From CAYVQF01 sp964454015 (GTDB lineage: Bacteria; Myxococcota_A; Bradymonadia; UBA4248): 64,000 nt of DNA. Positions within the stretch are counted from its first letter, which is position 1, and each line of letters starts with the position of its first letter. The notes beneath the pieces were generated by a model that was not told the origin of the DNA, did not search any database, and saw nothing but the letters and a program-made list of their open reading frames with translations. The translations under genes and the position numbers were made by a program. Below, in pieces: positions 7,412 through 16,013 of the stretch. The stretch spans positions 19,493 to 83,492 of the forward strand of contig CAYVQF010000020.1 in assembly GCA_964454015.1 (NCBI GenBank), given 5' to 3'.

Positions 7412-10400
7412 TCAATTGAACACCACCCCCCAAGACAACACACGCATGGAGGAACGCGGCGGCGGCAAATCGACGCGCAAAACCTCCTGCTGCAGATTGG
7501 CATGTGATGCCATCTCTGTATGGCCCGAACCCACTGCCGAGTCGAAGGGTGGAGCACCGGTCTGAATGAGAAGCTGAGGCTTGGCTTGCGACTGCCTTGG
7601 CAATCCCCCGCCTACTCCTGAAGGAGAGATGGCACAGGCCGGCCGGGGAGCGATTTCCAAGCCATAGACGACCGTTCCATCAGCAAGGTCAAAGAAGAAG
7701 TTACTATGGGCGCCGATATTGAGAGATGAGATTTCTACCCCCCCTTTGAGCTCGCTGACGTCGGAAGCCCAGATGCGACCGTTCCCCCATCGACAGTCAT
7801 CATCGCCAGGAACAAAAGTGGGGAAAAAGACGGTGTTGTTGTACACGACAGGGGCGCCAGTCAATTTCTCACCTTTCGGATGCACACCGTAGAGCGGATC
7901 ATTGAAGCGGACGAACCAATTGCTCGTCGTCAACGGCAAACCTTGTCCCACGGCCCAGTTCAGCGACGTGACGAAGTAGCCGTCGTGGTCGACACCACCC
8001 AGGTTGTCCGTGTTGCCGTTGCCATACACGACACTGAGGCTACCATCGAGCATCCGAACCACCGCCGGCGCTACGTACACCCCATCGATCGTCCCAGCTC
8101 CACCCATTTGCGGCTCGCTGCGCGGGTCGAAAAAGAGCTCGACGCGCCAGTCACTAGGGTTAGGAGTGGCGAAGTGCAGGCGATAGAGGCGCCCCCCAGC
8201 ATCACCGATGAAAGCATGGGTGATCTGGGAAGAAGCAACGCTGCTGTCAACGCCCGGTGAACTGGTCAACGCATCTGGAAAATCACCACCAGCGTGGGTT
8301 GTGATCGCCTTGAGGAGCTTACCATCATGCAAACGAACCACATAGATGGCCTTGCCCGCATCAGGGTCAGATTCCACGTCTTCATAGCCCCTGACGACGC
8401 CACCAGGGAAGATCGCGACGCCGACCTCCTCGACATCATCGCCGTCGCCGACCAGAACCGTCCCCAGAGCTGGGGTGGCATAGGTATAGGCCAAGGCATC
8501 AAAACCCGAGCTCACCTTCGCTTCGATCTCCCACAACAGTTTCGGCTTCAATGGCTCAGTGATATTCAACGCAAAGTAACTCCGGCCACCGCCGCGCAAT
8601 CCGCCGGCCAACACCGTGCCCCACTCCTCGCTGACCGTGCCTTCTGCGACCTTGCGATAGAGGCGAATGTCTTTGATCGTCGGTGTGGCATCGACGTAGG
8701 ACTTCGAGCCACTCCCCTGGGTCAGGTTGCCCAGGTTCTTAATGACGGCCCGAGGAACGAAGGCCCACACCTCATCCCCATCCTTCGCTTCATACGTGGA
8801 GCCAAAGTCGGGATCCAATTTCACGTCATCGTTCTGTTTACCAAGCAAGAACGCATGCAACATGCCGTCGTTACCACCCATGTACAGCATGGTATGGCGT
8901 TTCCAGTGCTCACGGCTAAAACTCTTATAGCCCGGAAAGGGCAAATCCAACTCAGGGCCTACCTGGATCACCGGATTGGAGTGGTGAATGGGACCAAGTA
9001 CCTGCATCTTCACTGGCTCCACAGGCGATGAGCACTGAACCGCCGGGCCGGTCCGAACCCCTTTCTTGCACGAACCAGCATGACAGACCCGACCATCAGA
9101 ACAATCGCTATGCTTGAAGCAGTGGTTCCCTGGCGGTATCTCGTGGCAGGTGCCCAGATGGCAGACTTTCATACAGGCAGTGACCGTGGTCCCATTGAAG
9201 TCCCACTCTTTCATGTGCCCTGTGTTGATCGTGCCATTGGGATTGAGGCACGTGCAAGACGGGTCTGCAGCCGAACACTGGTTGTGAGCCTTCGTACACT
9301 TACCGCGATCACACACTTTATTGCCGTGACAATCTCCATCGGTCTGGCAGTCGTACTTGTGCAAAGCATAGTTCTCATCTTTGATGCGGAAGATGTTGAA
9401 GGTCGTACCATTTATCGTGACCTCCACCAGCTCGAGGGCATCATCATCACAAAGATCATCTCCAACAAGCTCCGGCGGAGAAAGAACGTCGCCATCAACG
9501 GCAACGGAAACCAACTTGGTGCCATCACTCGCTAAAACCGTTCGGTTCGCACCACAGCCATTGAAACCGTCCTGCACATATTCGTAGTCGCCCTCATAGT
9601 CATCGGGTATCTCGTCAACGAGCGTGCCACTTGGAAGGAGCCGAATTTTACACGCCAAGCGTCTTGCAAGCTGGTCCCCCATGTCGAGATATCCCGTAGG
9701 CACTAGGCGCGGTGGCTCGGTATCGTCCGGAGCCTCGCAAGTGTAGGTGACACGCTCCAGAATACCACGCCAACTGGCGCCACCGGGGACGACTTCAAAG
9801 CCCGAAAAGACTTCGTAGACCCCCACCTTTTCTCCATAGCTCGCTCCCCCCAGACGACTGATACGGCTCGTCGACACCGGGTGTGTGCGGGTCGTTTTCC
9901 CGGCCAAAATGTCCGAAATGACCGCGCTCATGGCCAGACGCAACCCGCCGGGGGTGGCAGCATTGTAATAGCAACCACCACCATTGCCGCCCAAGGCGAT
10001 CAGTTGGCTATCAAGGGTCGCATCCGTAACGCTCACACCGTCCATCGCCCGACATGTCCCCCCAAAATAGGCCGTCTTCTTCATCGCCAGGTCGATGTCC
10101 GTCGGCATGGCCTCATACGCAAATGAGACCACATAAAGACTCACGCCGTCTTCATGCATTCGCGCGGCATCCAACCAGATCCGTTGACACTGTCCCGCCA
10201 AATTGGCATCCGGCAAGGGGGGCACGCATGCGTAGAAGCCACCCGATGTCCCCTCACCCCACCCCGCCGACGGCGCACCGTCAGTGACCAAAATGACCGC
10301 TTTAGGCCGGCAATCCCTTTTGTAGTCCTCGCGCAGGGTGCCGCCGATGGTACGCTTATAAGTCTCATCATTATAGACGAGGACGTGATGGAGGTCCGCA

Positions 10401-11068
10401 ATCGCTGGCCCCAAAGGCGTCCCAGAGGTGGCCTGGTAATTCCGCACTGTATTGATGACCAGGTTGTTGCCCGCGATGATCTCGTCACGATCGTCAGAGA
10501 TGATCGGGTACACCAACGGCGCTGGCGCTGCGGCACTGGTGTTGAATATGCCGTGATATTTCCGGCTATTGTCAAAGCCAACGTAGCGATACGGGCCGTA
10601 ATCCGTACCGCTCGCAGGGTACTTGGTTCGCATGCCCGCAAATCCAAACTTCACGTTCTCCCGGTAACGATGAAGGACACCATCTTCGCGCTGCGGTGCC
10701 AACGCGCCCGAGCTGTTCACCAGCCAGCGATAATTCAACCCGCTCCCATCGCCGTCCACGATGCGGCAACAACGCGCTGCATTGTAATAGCTTCCCGTCA
10801 GCACCTCTTTGGCCATCATCAGACGCGTTCGATGGGGGAAGTTGGTCTGCGCTGGATTGGAGCACTGGTTGCTCCCACTGCCGCAATTCAACGCTTCATA
10901 ATCATTGGTCATCCAGTTCATCGAGCGAGAAGTGTCCAAGATCACCATGACCGCTGGCGGTATCGCCGCGCGCCTCTCGGCCGCCTGCCCCCAGGCCGTG
11001 CCCGCCACCAGCAGCAGCCCCACGAAGACCGCCCCCGCTACCGAACCCTTCCAATATCTCGCATCCAT
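7412..11068 (-). CDS. pilY1: PilY1-type pilus tip adhesin with N-terminal VWA domain
   Basis: A 1218-residue secreted protein. The signal peptide (1-28) ends TAWGQA. A von Willebrand A domain follows with MIDAS DTSRS (45-49), then MNWMTNDYEALNC and an ILVTDGAPS strand. A Cys-rich insert occupies about 570-685 (QTDGDCHGNKVCDRGKC and similar). The C-terminal half has the PilC/PilY beta-propeller signature (PF05567), seen in GGNDGMLHAFLLG, VWAFVPRAVIKNL and VLAGGLRGGGRSYFALNI. PilY1 sits at the type IV pilus tip in adhesion and motility; myxobacteria carry several. No minor pilin genes accompany it here. The DNA looks less GC-rich than the flanking catabolic genes, suggesting separate ancestry. 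Function in adhesion is by homology. Confidence 0.9.
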   Translation of the reverse strand: MDARYWKGSVAGAVFVGLLLVAGTAWGQAAERRAAIPPAVMVILDTSRSMNWMTNDYEALNCGSGSNQCSNPAQTNFPHRTRLMMAKEVLTGSYYNAARCCRIVDGDGSGLNYRWLVNSSGALAPQREDGVLHRYRENVKFGFAGMRTKYPASGTDYGPYRYVGFDNSRKYHGIFNTSAAAPAPLVYPIISDDRDEIIAGNNLVINTVRNYQATSGTPLGPAIADLHHVLVYNDETYKRTIGGTLREDYKRDCRPKAVILVTDGAPSAGWGEGTSGGFYACVPPLPDANLAGQCQRIWLDAARMHEDGVSLYVVSFAYEAMPTDIDLAMKKTAYFGGTCRAMDGVSVTDATLDSQLIALGGNGGGCYYNAATPGGLRLAMSAVISDILAGKTTRTHPVSTSRISRLGGASYGEKVGVYEVFSGFEVVPGGASWRGILERVTYTCEAPDDTEPPRLVPTGYLDMGDQLARRLACKIRLLPSGTLVDEIPDDYEGDYEYVQDGFNGCGANRTVLASDGTKLVSVAVDGDVLSPPELVGDDLCDDDALELVEVTINGTTFNIFRIKDENYALHKYDCQTDGDCHGNKVCDRGKCTKAHNQCSAADPSCTCLNPNGTINTGHMKEWDFNGTTVTACMKVCHLGTCHEIPPGNHCFKHSDCSDGRVCHAGSCKKGVRTGPAVQCSSPVEPVKMQVLGPIHHSNPVIQVGPELDLPFPGYKSFSREHWKRHTMLYMGGNDGMLHAFLLGKQNDDVKLDPDFGSTYEAKDGDEVWAFVPRAVIKNLGNLTQGSGSKSYVDATPTIKDIRLYRKVAEGTVSEEWGTVLAGGLRGGGRSYFALNITEPLKPKLLWEIEAKVSSGFDALAYTYATPALGTVLVGDGDDVEEVGVAIFPGGVVRGYEDVESDPDAGKAIYVVRLHDGKLLKAITTHAGGDFPDALTSSPGVDSSVASSQITHAFIGDAGGRLYRLHFATPNPSDWRVELFFDPRSEPQMGGAGTIDGVYVAPAVVRMLDGSLSVVYGNGNTDNLGGVDHDGYFVTSLNWAVGQGLPLTTSNWFVRFNDPLYGVHPKGEKLTGAPVVYNNTVFFPTFVPGDDDCRWGNGRIWASDVSELKGGVEISSLNIGAHSNFFFDLADGTVVYGLEIAPRPACAISPSGVGGGLPRQSQAKPQLLIQTGAPPFDSAVGSGHTEMASHANLQQEVLRVDLPPPRSSMRVLSWGVVFN

Positions 11069-11421
11069 CGTTGCCTCCTCGCTTGGCTCTCAGGCGCGCT
11101 GACGCGCCGCGCACCGCCACTCTGGTCACCCGGCGCCGCAAAAGCAAATCCCACGCCACCCGTGCCCAAGCCGCCCAAAACCACCCAAAACCACCCGCTG
11201 CACCGCCCGCCAGCCGAGCCTCTGCCCCGCCCCCAACCACCCCCTACCCTGCACAATTTTCGTAGTGGAGAATTTATAGCAAGGCCAGCCTCGCGGCGCC
11301 CCGTGACCTCACGCCACCACCCACCCCGCGGTCGCCACCTCACCGGCTGACAAGGCCCCCGCAAAGTGCTAGCCTCCCCAGCGGTCTTGACATCGTGGCC
11401 TCAACAAGGAGTCGCAACCCC
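11069..11421. other. divergent intergenic region between pilY1 and the DUF1116 operon
   Basis: This 353-base gap holds an AT-rich island at about 11251-11282, unusual for its surroundings, where a pilY1 promoter may lie, although no clear box pair is present. The plus-strand promoter for the DUF1116 operon is listed separately. No coding frame is supported. Confidence 0.4.
11347..11375 (+). promoter_or_regulatory. candidate sigma70-like promoter of the DUF1116-cyclase-Mo-hydroxylase operon
   Basis: CTGACA (11347-11352) and TAGCCT (11370-11375) are 17 bases apart and end 46 bases before the ATG at 11422. The pair resembles the boxes at 38117-38145 and 49489-49517. The nearby TTGACA at 11387 has no -10 partner. 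Confidence 0.45.
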
Positions 11422-12678
11422 ATGCGCATCGACATCGAACAAGCCAACGCCAAAGCCCTCGCCACCCTCCTCGAAGCCCGCCCCTTCTGGGTCGACATCC
11501 GCACCGCCCAGGACGTCATCCCGGGCATGCACAAGAAGCTCATCCTCCACTCCGGCCCGCCCGTGACCTGGGAACGGATGTGCGGCCCCCAGCGCGGCGC
11601 CGTCATGGGCGCCCTCATCTACGAGGGCTTGGCCCACACCCCCGAAGAGGCCGAAGCCCTCGCCGCCTCCGGCGAAATCACCTTCGACCCCTGCCACCAC
11701 CACCAGACCGTCGGACCCATGGCCGGCGTCGTCAGCGCCTCCATGCCCGTGATCTGCACCCACAATGAAGCCCACGGCAACATGGCCTTCAACACCCTCA
11801 ACGAGGGCATCGGCAAGGTCCTGCGCATGGGCGCCTACTCCCCCGAGGTCATCGAGCGCCTCAAGTGGATGGAGAAGGTCCTCGGACCCGTGCTCCAGCG
11901 CGCCATCCGCAAGGCCGGCAAGATCGACCTCAAGGCCATCATGGCCCAAGGCCTCCACATGGGCGACGAGGTCCACAACCGCTCCCGCGCCTGCTCCTAC
12001 ATCCTCTTCGCCCAGATCGCCCCCTACATCATCGAAACCATGGATCACGCCAAGGCCGATGACACTGTCGCCGTCCTCAACTTCCTCGAAGCCAACATCC
12101 ACACCTTCCTCGGCTTCGGTATGTCCAGCGCCAAGGCCAGCCTCGACGCCTGCCGCAACATCGAAGGCAGCACCATGGTCACCGTCATGGCCCGCAACGG
12201 CACGGACTTCGGCATCCAGGTCTCGGGACTGGGCGACCAGTGGTTCACCGCGCCCGCCGCCGTCCCCGACGTCCTCCTCTTCCCCGGCTTCACCAAAGAA
12301 GACGTCAACCCCGACATCGGCGACAGCGCCATCATGGAAGCCTACGGTATCGGCGGCTTCGCCATCGCCGCCGCCCCGGCCATCATCCAGTTCGTCGGCG
12401 GCACCGTCAAAATGGCCATGACCCGTACCCTCAACATGTACGAGATCAGCCTCGGCGAGAACAACATGTACCAGATCCCCGCCCTCGACTTCAGGGGATC
12501 CCCCACGGGCATCGACATCCGCAAGGTCGTCGAGAAGAACCTCCCCCCCTTCATCGACACCGGCGTCGCCCACCGCTTGCCCGGCATCGGCCAAGTCGGC
12601 GCCGGCCTGGTCGACGCCCCCATGGAGGTCTTCACCAAGGCCATCCTCGCCTTTGCCGACAAATACGCCCCCAAATGA
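11422..12678 (+). CDS. allG: DUF1116 protein (AllG/YlbE family)
   Basis: A 418-residue protein starting MRIDIEQANAKAL, with AAGGAG 10 bases before the ATG; an upstream in-frame GTG lacks such a site. Features typical of DUF1116 (PF06545) are ILHSGPPVTWERMCGPQRGA, GEITFDPCHHHQTVGPMAG, NEGIGKVLRMGAY, MAQGLHMGDEVHNR, VTVMARNGTDFGIQVSGLG and GDSAIMEAYGIGGFA. Its length matches E. coli AllG/YlbE and it lacks the N-terminal extension of longer family members, which is found here as the separate gene at 4692-4877. With FdrA it is implicated in oxamate-type carbamoyl transfer. It heads a plus-strand operon with the tandem cyclase and the Mo-hydroxylase. The substrate is uncertain. Confidence 0.88.
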   Translation: MRIDIEQANAKALATLLEARPFWVDIRTAQDVIPGMHKKLILHSGPPVTWERMCGPQRGAVMGALIYEGLAHTPEEAEALAASGEITFDPCHHHQTVGPMAGVVSASMPVICTHNEAHGNMAFNTLNEGIGKVLRMGAYSPEVIERLKWMEKVLGPVLQRAIRKAGKIDLKAIMAQGLHMGDEVHNRSRACSYILFAQIAPYIIETMDHAKADDTVAVLNFLEANIHTFLGFGMSSAKASLDACRNIEGSTMVTVMARNGTDFGIQVSGLGDQWFTAPAAVPDVLLFPGFTKEDVNPDIGDSAIMEAYGIGGFAIAAAPAIIQFVGGTVKMAMTRTLNMYEISLGENNMYQIPALDFRGSPTGIDIRKVVEKNLPPFIDTGVAHRLPGIGQVGAGLVDAPMEVFTKAILAFADKYAPK

Positions 12679-12686
12679 CGCCCGGG

Positions 12687-12703
12687 CCTGCCCCCGCGGC
12701 AGG
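12687..12703. other. intercistronic hairpin between DUF1116 and cyclase genes
   Basis: CCTGCC and GGCAGG are perfect inverted arms around a 5-base loop, 9 bases after the DUF1116 stop. No T-run follows, so it is more likely an mRNA-stability or attenuating hairpin than a full terminator. Confidence 0.35.
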
Positions 12704-12765
12704 CGCGGGGCCACCCATCCGCTGCGAACCAGACCCCTTCCCACCACCAAGGAGCCGACCCCGCA

Positions 12766-14418
12766 ATGAGCACCCAACCCACGACCAACGAAGCCTTCCT
12801 CGACCTCATGCAACGGGCCCAGCTCGTCGATCTCACCCAGCCCGTGAGCATCTTTACCCCTCCCTGGCCCCATGACAAAGCCCTGGAGGTCCACTTCTTC
12901 AAGCGCGTCACCGGCGCCTTCGGTGGCGGCCAAGGCGCCAACGGCCAGATCCTCAACTGGTCCAACACCACGGGCACCCACCTCGTCGGCGAGTGCGCCT
13001 ACAACTCCGCCGGCCGCGCCATCGCCGACATCCCCCTAGAGGATCTCTCGGGCAGCGCCGTGGTCGTCGACATCTCCGCCCACGTCTCCGATTATGGCAT
13101 CTTCACCGAAGACACCATCATCGACAACGCCCCCTGCCCCCTCAACACGGGCGACATCCTCATCATCCACACGGGCTACCACGCCCACTCCTGGGAGAAA
13201 GGCGCCGACGAGTTCGGCTTCCTCGTGCGCCACCCCGGGCCCTCCATGTCCTTCTTCCGCTGGGCCATGCAGATGAAGTTCAAGTGGATTGGCATCGACT
13301 GTGGCTGCATCGAGCACCCCATGGCCACGCCCATCCGCAACTGGCACCCCATGGACTTCGAAAAAGCCCAAGCCAAGATCACCGCTGACACCGGCAAAAG
13401 CTACGACGAACACTTCCCCCCTGGCGAATACTACGAGCTGCTCCACTTGGCCTGCCCCAAAGCCGGCATGGTCTACGTCGAGAGCCTGGGCGGCGACATC
13501 GCCAAGGTCAAAGGCCAGCGCCTGTGGGTCACCTGCGGCGCCATCCCCTTCATGGAGGTCGAGAACGCCTGGGCCCGAGTCATCGGCTACCTCCCCCCCG
13601 ACGGGATGCCCCTCGATGACTTCCTCGCCACCATGGCCCAGATGCGCCAGGTCGACTTGACCGCCCCCTTCTCCGTGCGCACCCCTCAGTGGCTCAACTA
13701 CAAGCCCCTGCGCGTCGAGTACCACAAGCGGGTCGGCGGCCAGCACTTCGGCATGGGTCGCAACGCCTCCACCTGCGAGGCCAGCATCCACCTGGCCACC
13801 CACATGGACGGCGAGAAGCACTTCTACCCCGCCGGCCGCACCATCGGCGAGGTCCCCATCGACGAGTGGTGTGGCCCCGGCGTCATCGCCGACATCTCCG
13901 ACAAGGTCTCCAACTCCAGCGTCTACACCCCCCAGATGATCCACGACGCCGTCGACATCCGCCAAGGCGACATCCTGGTCATCAAGACCGGCTGGAACCG
14001 CTTCGCCTGGAACGCCCCCGAGTCGGACGAGTTCCGCTACATGGTCAAGCACCCCGGCCCCTCGCCGGACTTCGCCCAGTGGGCCCTGGACATGAAAATC
14101 CGCTGGATCGGCGTCGACGCCGTCAGCGCCGACCACCCCATGAACACCATCATGCGCCTCTGGCACCCCAAGACCTTCGCAGAGGCCAACCAAAAACTCA
14201 TCGAGCAGCTCGGCGGCGACTGGGACGCCCTCTACCCCCTGGACGAGTTCTACCAGGTCATGCACCTCAAGCTCTTCCCCAAACAGCTCGTCCACGCCGA
14301 GAACCTGGCCGGCGCCATCCACACCCTCCCCTCGGGCCGCTACTACATCGGCTGCTTCCTGGCCCGCGCCATGGAGGCCGAGTCCATGTGGGGCCGCTTC
14401 GTCGCCTGGTCCCTCTAG
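12766..14418 (+). CDS. tandem-duplicated cyclase-family (PF04199) hydrolase, N-terminal copy metal-site deficient
   Basis: A 550-residue protein made of two homologous halves, about 18-275 and 294-550. Both share LVDLTQPxS or QVDLTAPFS starts, G(D)ILxIxTG, RHPGPS or KHPGPS, W(I)GxD and NWHPMDF or LWHPKTF. This is the cyclase/kynurenine formamidase-like family, normally one domain of 210-260 residues that hydrolyses cyclic or N-formyl amides with metal ions. In the second half the HxGTHxDxxxxH pattern is intact as His342, His346, Asp348 and His352 (spacing as in KynB). The first half has Thr68, His72, Val74 and Ala78 at those places. The N-terminal half is therefore probably structural or regulatory. 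The gene lies between the DUF1116 and Mo-hydroxylase genes and may open a ring or cleave an amide. Start chosen by AAGGAG upstream. Confidence 0.9.
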   Translation: MSTQPTTNEAFLDLMQRAQLVDLTQPVSIFTPPWPHDKALEVHFFKRVTGAFGGGQGANGQILNWSNTTGTHLVGECAYNSAGRAIADIPLEDLSGSAVVVDISAHVSDYGIFTEDTIIDNAPCPLNTGDILIIHTGYHAHSWEKGADEFGFLVRHPGPSMSFFRWAMQMKFKWIGIDCGCIEHPMATPIRNWHPMDFEKAQAKITADTGKSYDEHFPPGEYYELLHLACPKAGMVYVESLGGDIAKVKGQRLWVTCGAIPFMEVENAWARVIGYLPPDGMPLDDFLATMAQMRQVDLTAPFSVRTPQWLNYKPLRVEYHKRVGGQHFGMGRNASTCEASIHLATHMDGEKHFYPAGRTIGEVPIDEWCGPGVIADISDKVSNSSVYTPQMIHDAVDIRQGDILVIKTGWNRFAWNAPESDEFRYMVKHPGPSPDFAQWALDMKIRWIGVDAVSADHPMNTIMRLWHPKTFAEANQKLIEQLGGDWDALYPLDEFYQVMHLKLFPKQLVHAENLAGAIHTLPSGRYYIGCFLARAMEAESMWGRFVAWSL

Positions 14419-14537
14419 CACCCAACGGGCGCGCCCTGCGGGCGTAGCCCTCCCCCGTTGCGCGCCCTAGGCTGCTGGGATCCACCTGCACCGGGCGCCC
14501 GCCCCTTCGCTTCTGCACTTTTCTTCGGAGGTCTCCC

Positions 14538-15428
14538 ATGGCCCTGGCAAACGATTTCACCTACGTCAAGGCGGCCGATCTCGACGCCGCCTTGGCCCTC
14601 AAAGCCCAGCACGGCGACCAGGCCCGCTTCCTCGCCGGAGGCACGGACCTGGTCAACAACATGAACGCCGAGCTGCTCTCCCCGGAGGTCGTCATCGATC
14701 TCAAAGGCATCGCCGAGCTGCGCACCCTGCGCCATAACAGCCACGGCCTCTACCTCGGCGCCCTGGTCACTTTCTCCCAGCTCCTCGACAGCCCCATCAT
14801 CGCCAGCCACTACCCGCTCCTCTGGGAAGCCGCCTCGGAGGTGGCCTCCATCCCCATCCGCAACCGCGCCACCATGGTGGGCAACCTCTGCTCCTGCGTC
14901 CCCTGCATGGACAGCGCCCCGGCCCTGGTGGTCTACGAGGCCGTGGCGGTGCTGCGCGGCGCCACGGGCGAGCGCCGGGTCCCCATCATCGACTTCGCCA
15001 CCGGCCCGCGCCGCACCCAGCTCGGACCCGACGAAATCTTCCTCGGCATCGAGGTGCCGCTGCCACCCGACCCCTGCGGCGTCAGCTACGTCAAACTCAA
15101 GCGCTATCAAGGGGAAGATCTCTCCCAGGCCGGCGTCGCCGTCATGGTCAGCGACGGCCCCACTTACCGCGTGGCCTTTGGCTCTGTGGGTCCACGTCCC
15201 ATCCGGGCGCACGCCATCGAGGCCCACTTGGCCGGCAAAGCCCTGACGCCTGAAGTGCTCACCGAGGCCAAGGCGCTGGTCGCAGGGGCGATTCAGCCCA
15301 TCAGCGACATCCGCGCCTCCAAGGCCTACCGGCAGCACATGTGTGAGATCATGCTCGGACGCGCGCTGGAAGCCGCGGCCGCGCGCTACGCCGGCGAGGG
15401 CCCGCCACTAGGGACGCGCTTGGCGTGA
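14538..15428 (+). CDS. molybdenum hydroxylase FAD-binding subunit (CoxM/XdhB type)
   Basis: A 296-residue protein with the FAD_binding_5 domain: FLAGGTDLVNNM (about 31-42) and the downstream pair SIPIRNRATMVGNLCS (about 109-124), both typical FAD contacts. A CO_deh_flav_C-like C-terminal domain follows. It passes electrons from the iron-sulfur subunit to FAD and the final acceptor. The ATG has GGAGG a few bases upstream. It is followed by the 2Fe-2S and molybdopterin subunits in the order M-S-L, as in CO-dehydrogenase and nicotinate or purine hydroxylase operons. Substrate identity lies with the large subunit. Confidence 0.92.
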   Translation: MALANDFTYVKAADLDAALALKAQHGDQARFLAGGTDLVNNMNAELLSPEVVIDLKGIAELRTLRHNSHGLYLGALVTFSQLLDSPIIASHYPLLWEAASEVASIPIRNRATMVGNLCSCVPCMDSAPALVVYEAVAVLRGATGERRVPIIDFATGPRRTQLGPDEIFLGIEVPLPPDPCGVSYVKLKRYQGEDLSQAGVAVMVSDGPTYRVAFGSVGPRPIRAHAIEAHLAGKALTPEVLTEAKALVAGAIQPISDIRASKAYRQHMCEIMLGRALEAAAARYAGEGPPLGTRLA

Positions 15429-15538
15429 GGGTGCCCGTGGGTTGCGCCGCAGGGCACGCCCAAGGCAGGTGGATCCCAAAGAACCAGAGAGGCGTTGGCG
15501 ATGCGAATCGGAGCGCCAGTCACAGAAGGTGAGATAGC

Positions 15539-16012
15539 ATGAAAAAGATTACCATCACGCTGCGGCTCAACGGCGAGCTGCGCGAGGTCGACGTGGAAGG
15601 GAGCGACCTTCTGCTCGACGTGTTGCGGGACAAGCTCGGGGCGAAGGGGCCCAAGTACGGTTGCGGCAGCGGTGACTGCGGGACCTGCACGGTCTTGGTC
15701 GAGGGTCAGAGCGTGCGCGCTTGTATCGTGTTGGCCGCCGAGGTGGATGGCCAAGAGGTGGTGACCGTCGAGGGCTTGGCCCGCGAGGGGATCCCGGCCT
15801 TGCAGGCTTCCTTCGTGGCGCGGAGTGCTTTTCAGTGCGGTTACTGCGCGCCGGGGGTGATGATCACGGCGACGGAGTTGCTGCGGCGCACCCCCAACCC
15901 CTGTCGCGAGGAGGTGCAGGAGGCCATTGCTGGGAATCTGTGCCGGTGCACGGGTTATGACCCGATTATCGAAGCCATCATGGCCGTCGCGCGGCCCAAC
16001 GAAGAGGTGTAA
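15539..16012 (+). CDS. molybdenum hydroxylase 2x[2Fe-2S] subunit (CoxS/XdhC type)
   Basis: A 157-residue protein of normal length for the family. The N-terminal plant-type ferredoxin cluster is ligated by Cys42, Cys47, Cys50 and Cys62 (GCGSGDCGTCTVLV and ACIVLA). The C-terminal helical cluster is ligated by Cys100, Cys103, Cys135 and Cys137 (FQCGYCAPG and NLCRCTGYDPI). All eight ligands are present. It carries electrons from the molybdenum centre to FAD. AAGGTGAG precedes the ATG. The stop lies 1 base before the large-subunit ATG, so the two are translated together. Confidence 0.95.
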   Translation: MKKITITLRLNGELREVDVEGSDLLLDVLRDKLGAKGPKYGCGSGDCGTCTVLVEGQSVRACIVLAAEVDGQEVVTVEGLAREGIPALQASFVARSAFQCGYCAPGVMITATELLRRTPNPCREEVQEAIAGNLCRCTGYDPIIEAIMAVARPNEEV

Positions 16013-16013
16013 G

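Noticed and set aside
11387..11392. TTGACA close to the DUF1116 start as a -35 box
   Set aside because: A -10 box 17 bases later would fall in the ribosome-binding site; CTGACA-N17-TAGCCT just upstream fits better.
11401..12981. A 526-residue minus-strand frame opposite the DUF1116 gene
   Set aside because: Its product is repetitive Gly/Asp/Val with no motif; the plus strand has clear DUF1116 motifs, so this is an antisense artefact.
13036..14421. A 461-residue minus-strand frame opposite the tandem cyclase
   Set aside because: Low-complexity Gly/Val/Asp translation mirroring the codon bias of the real gene; no supporting signals.
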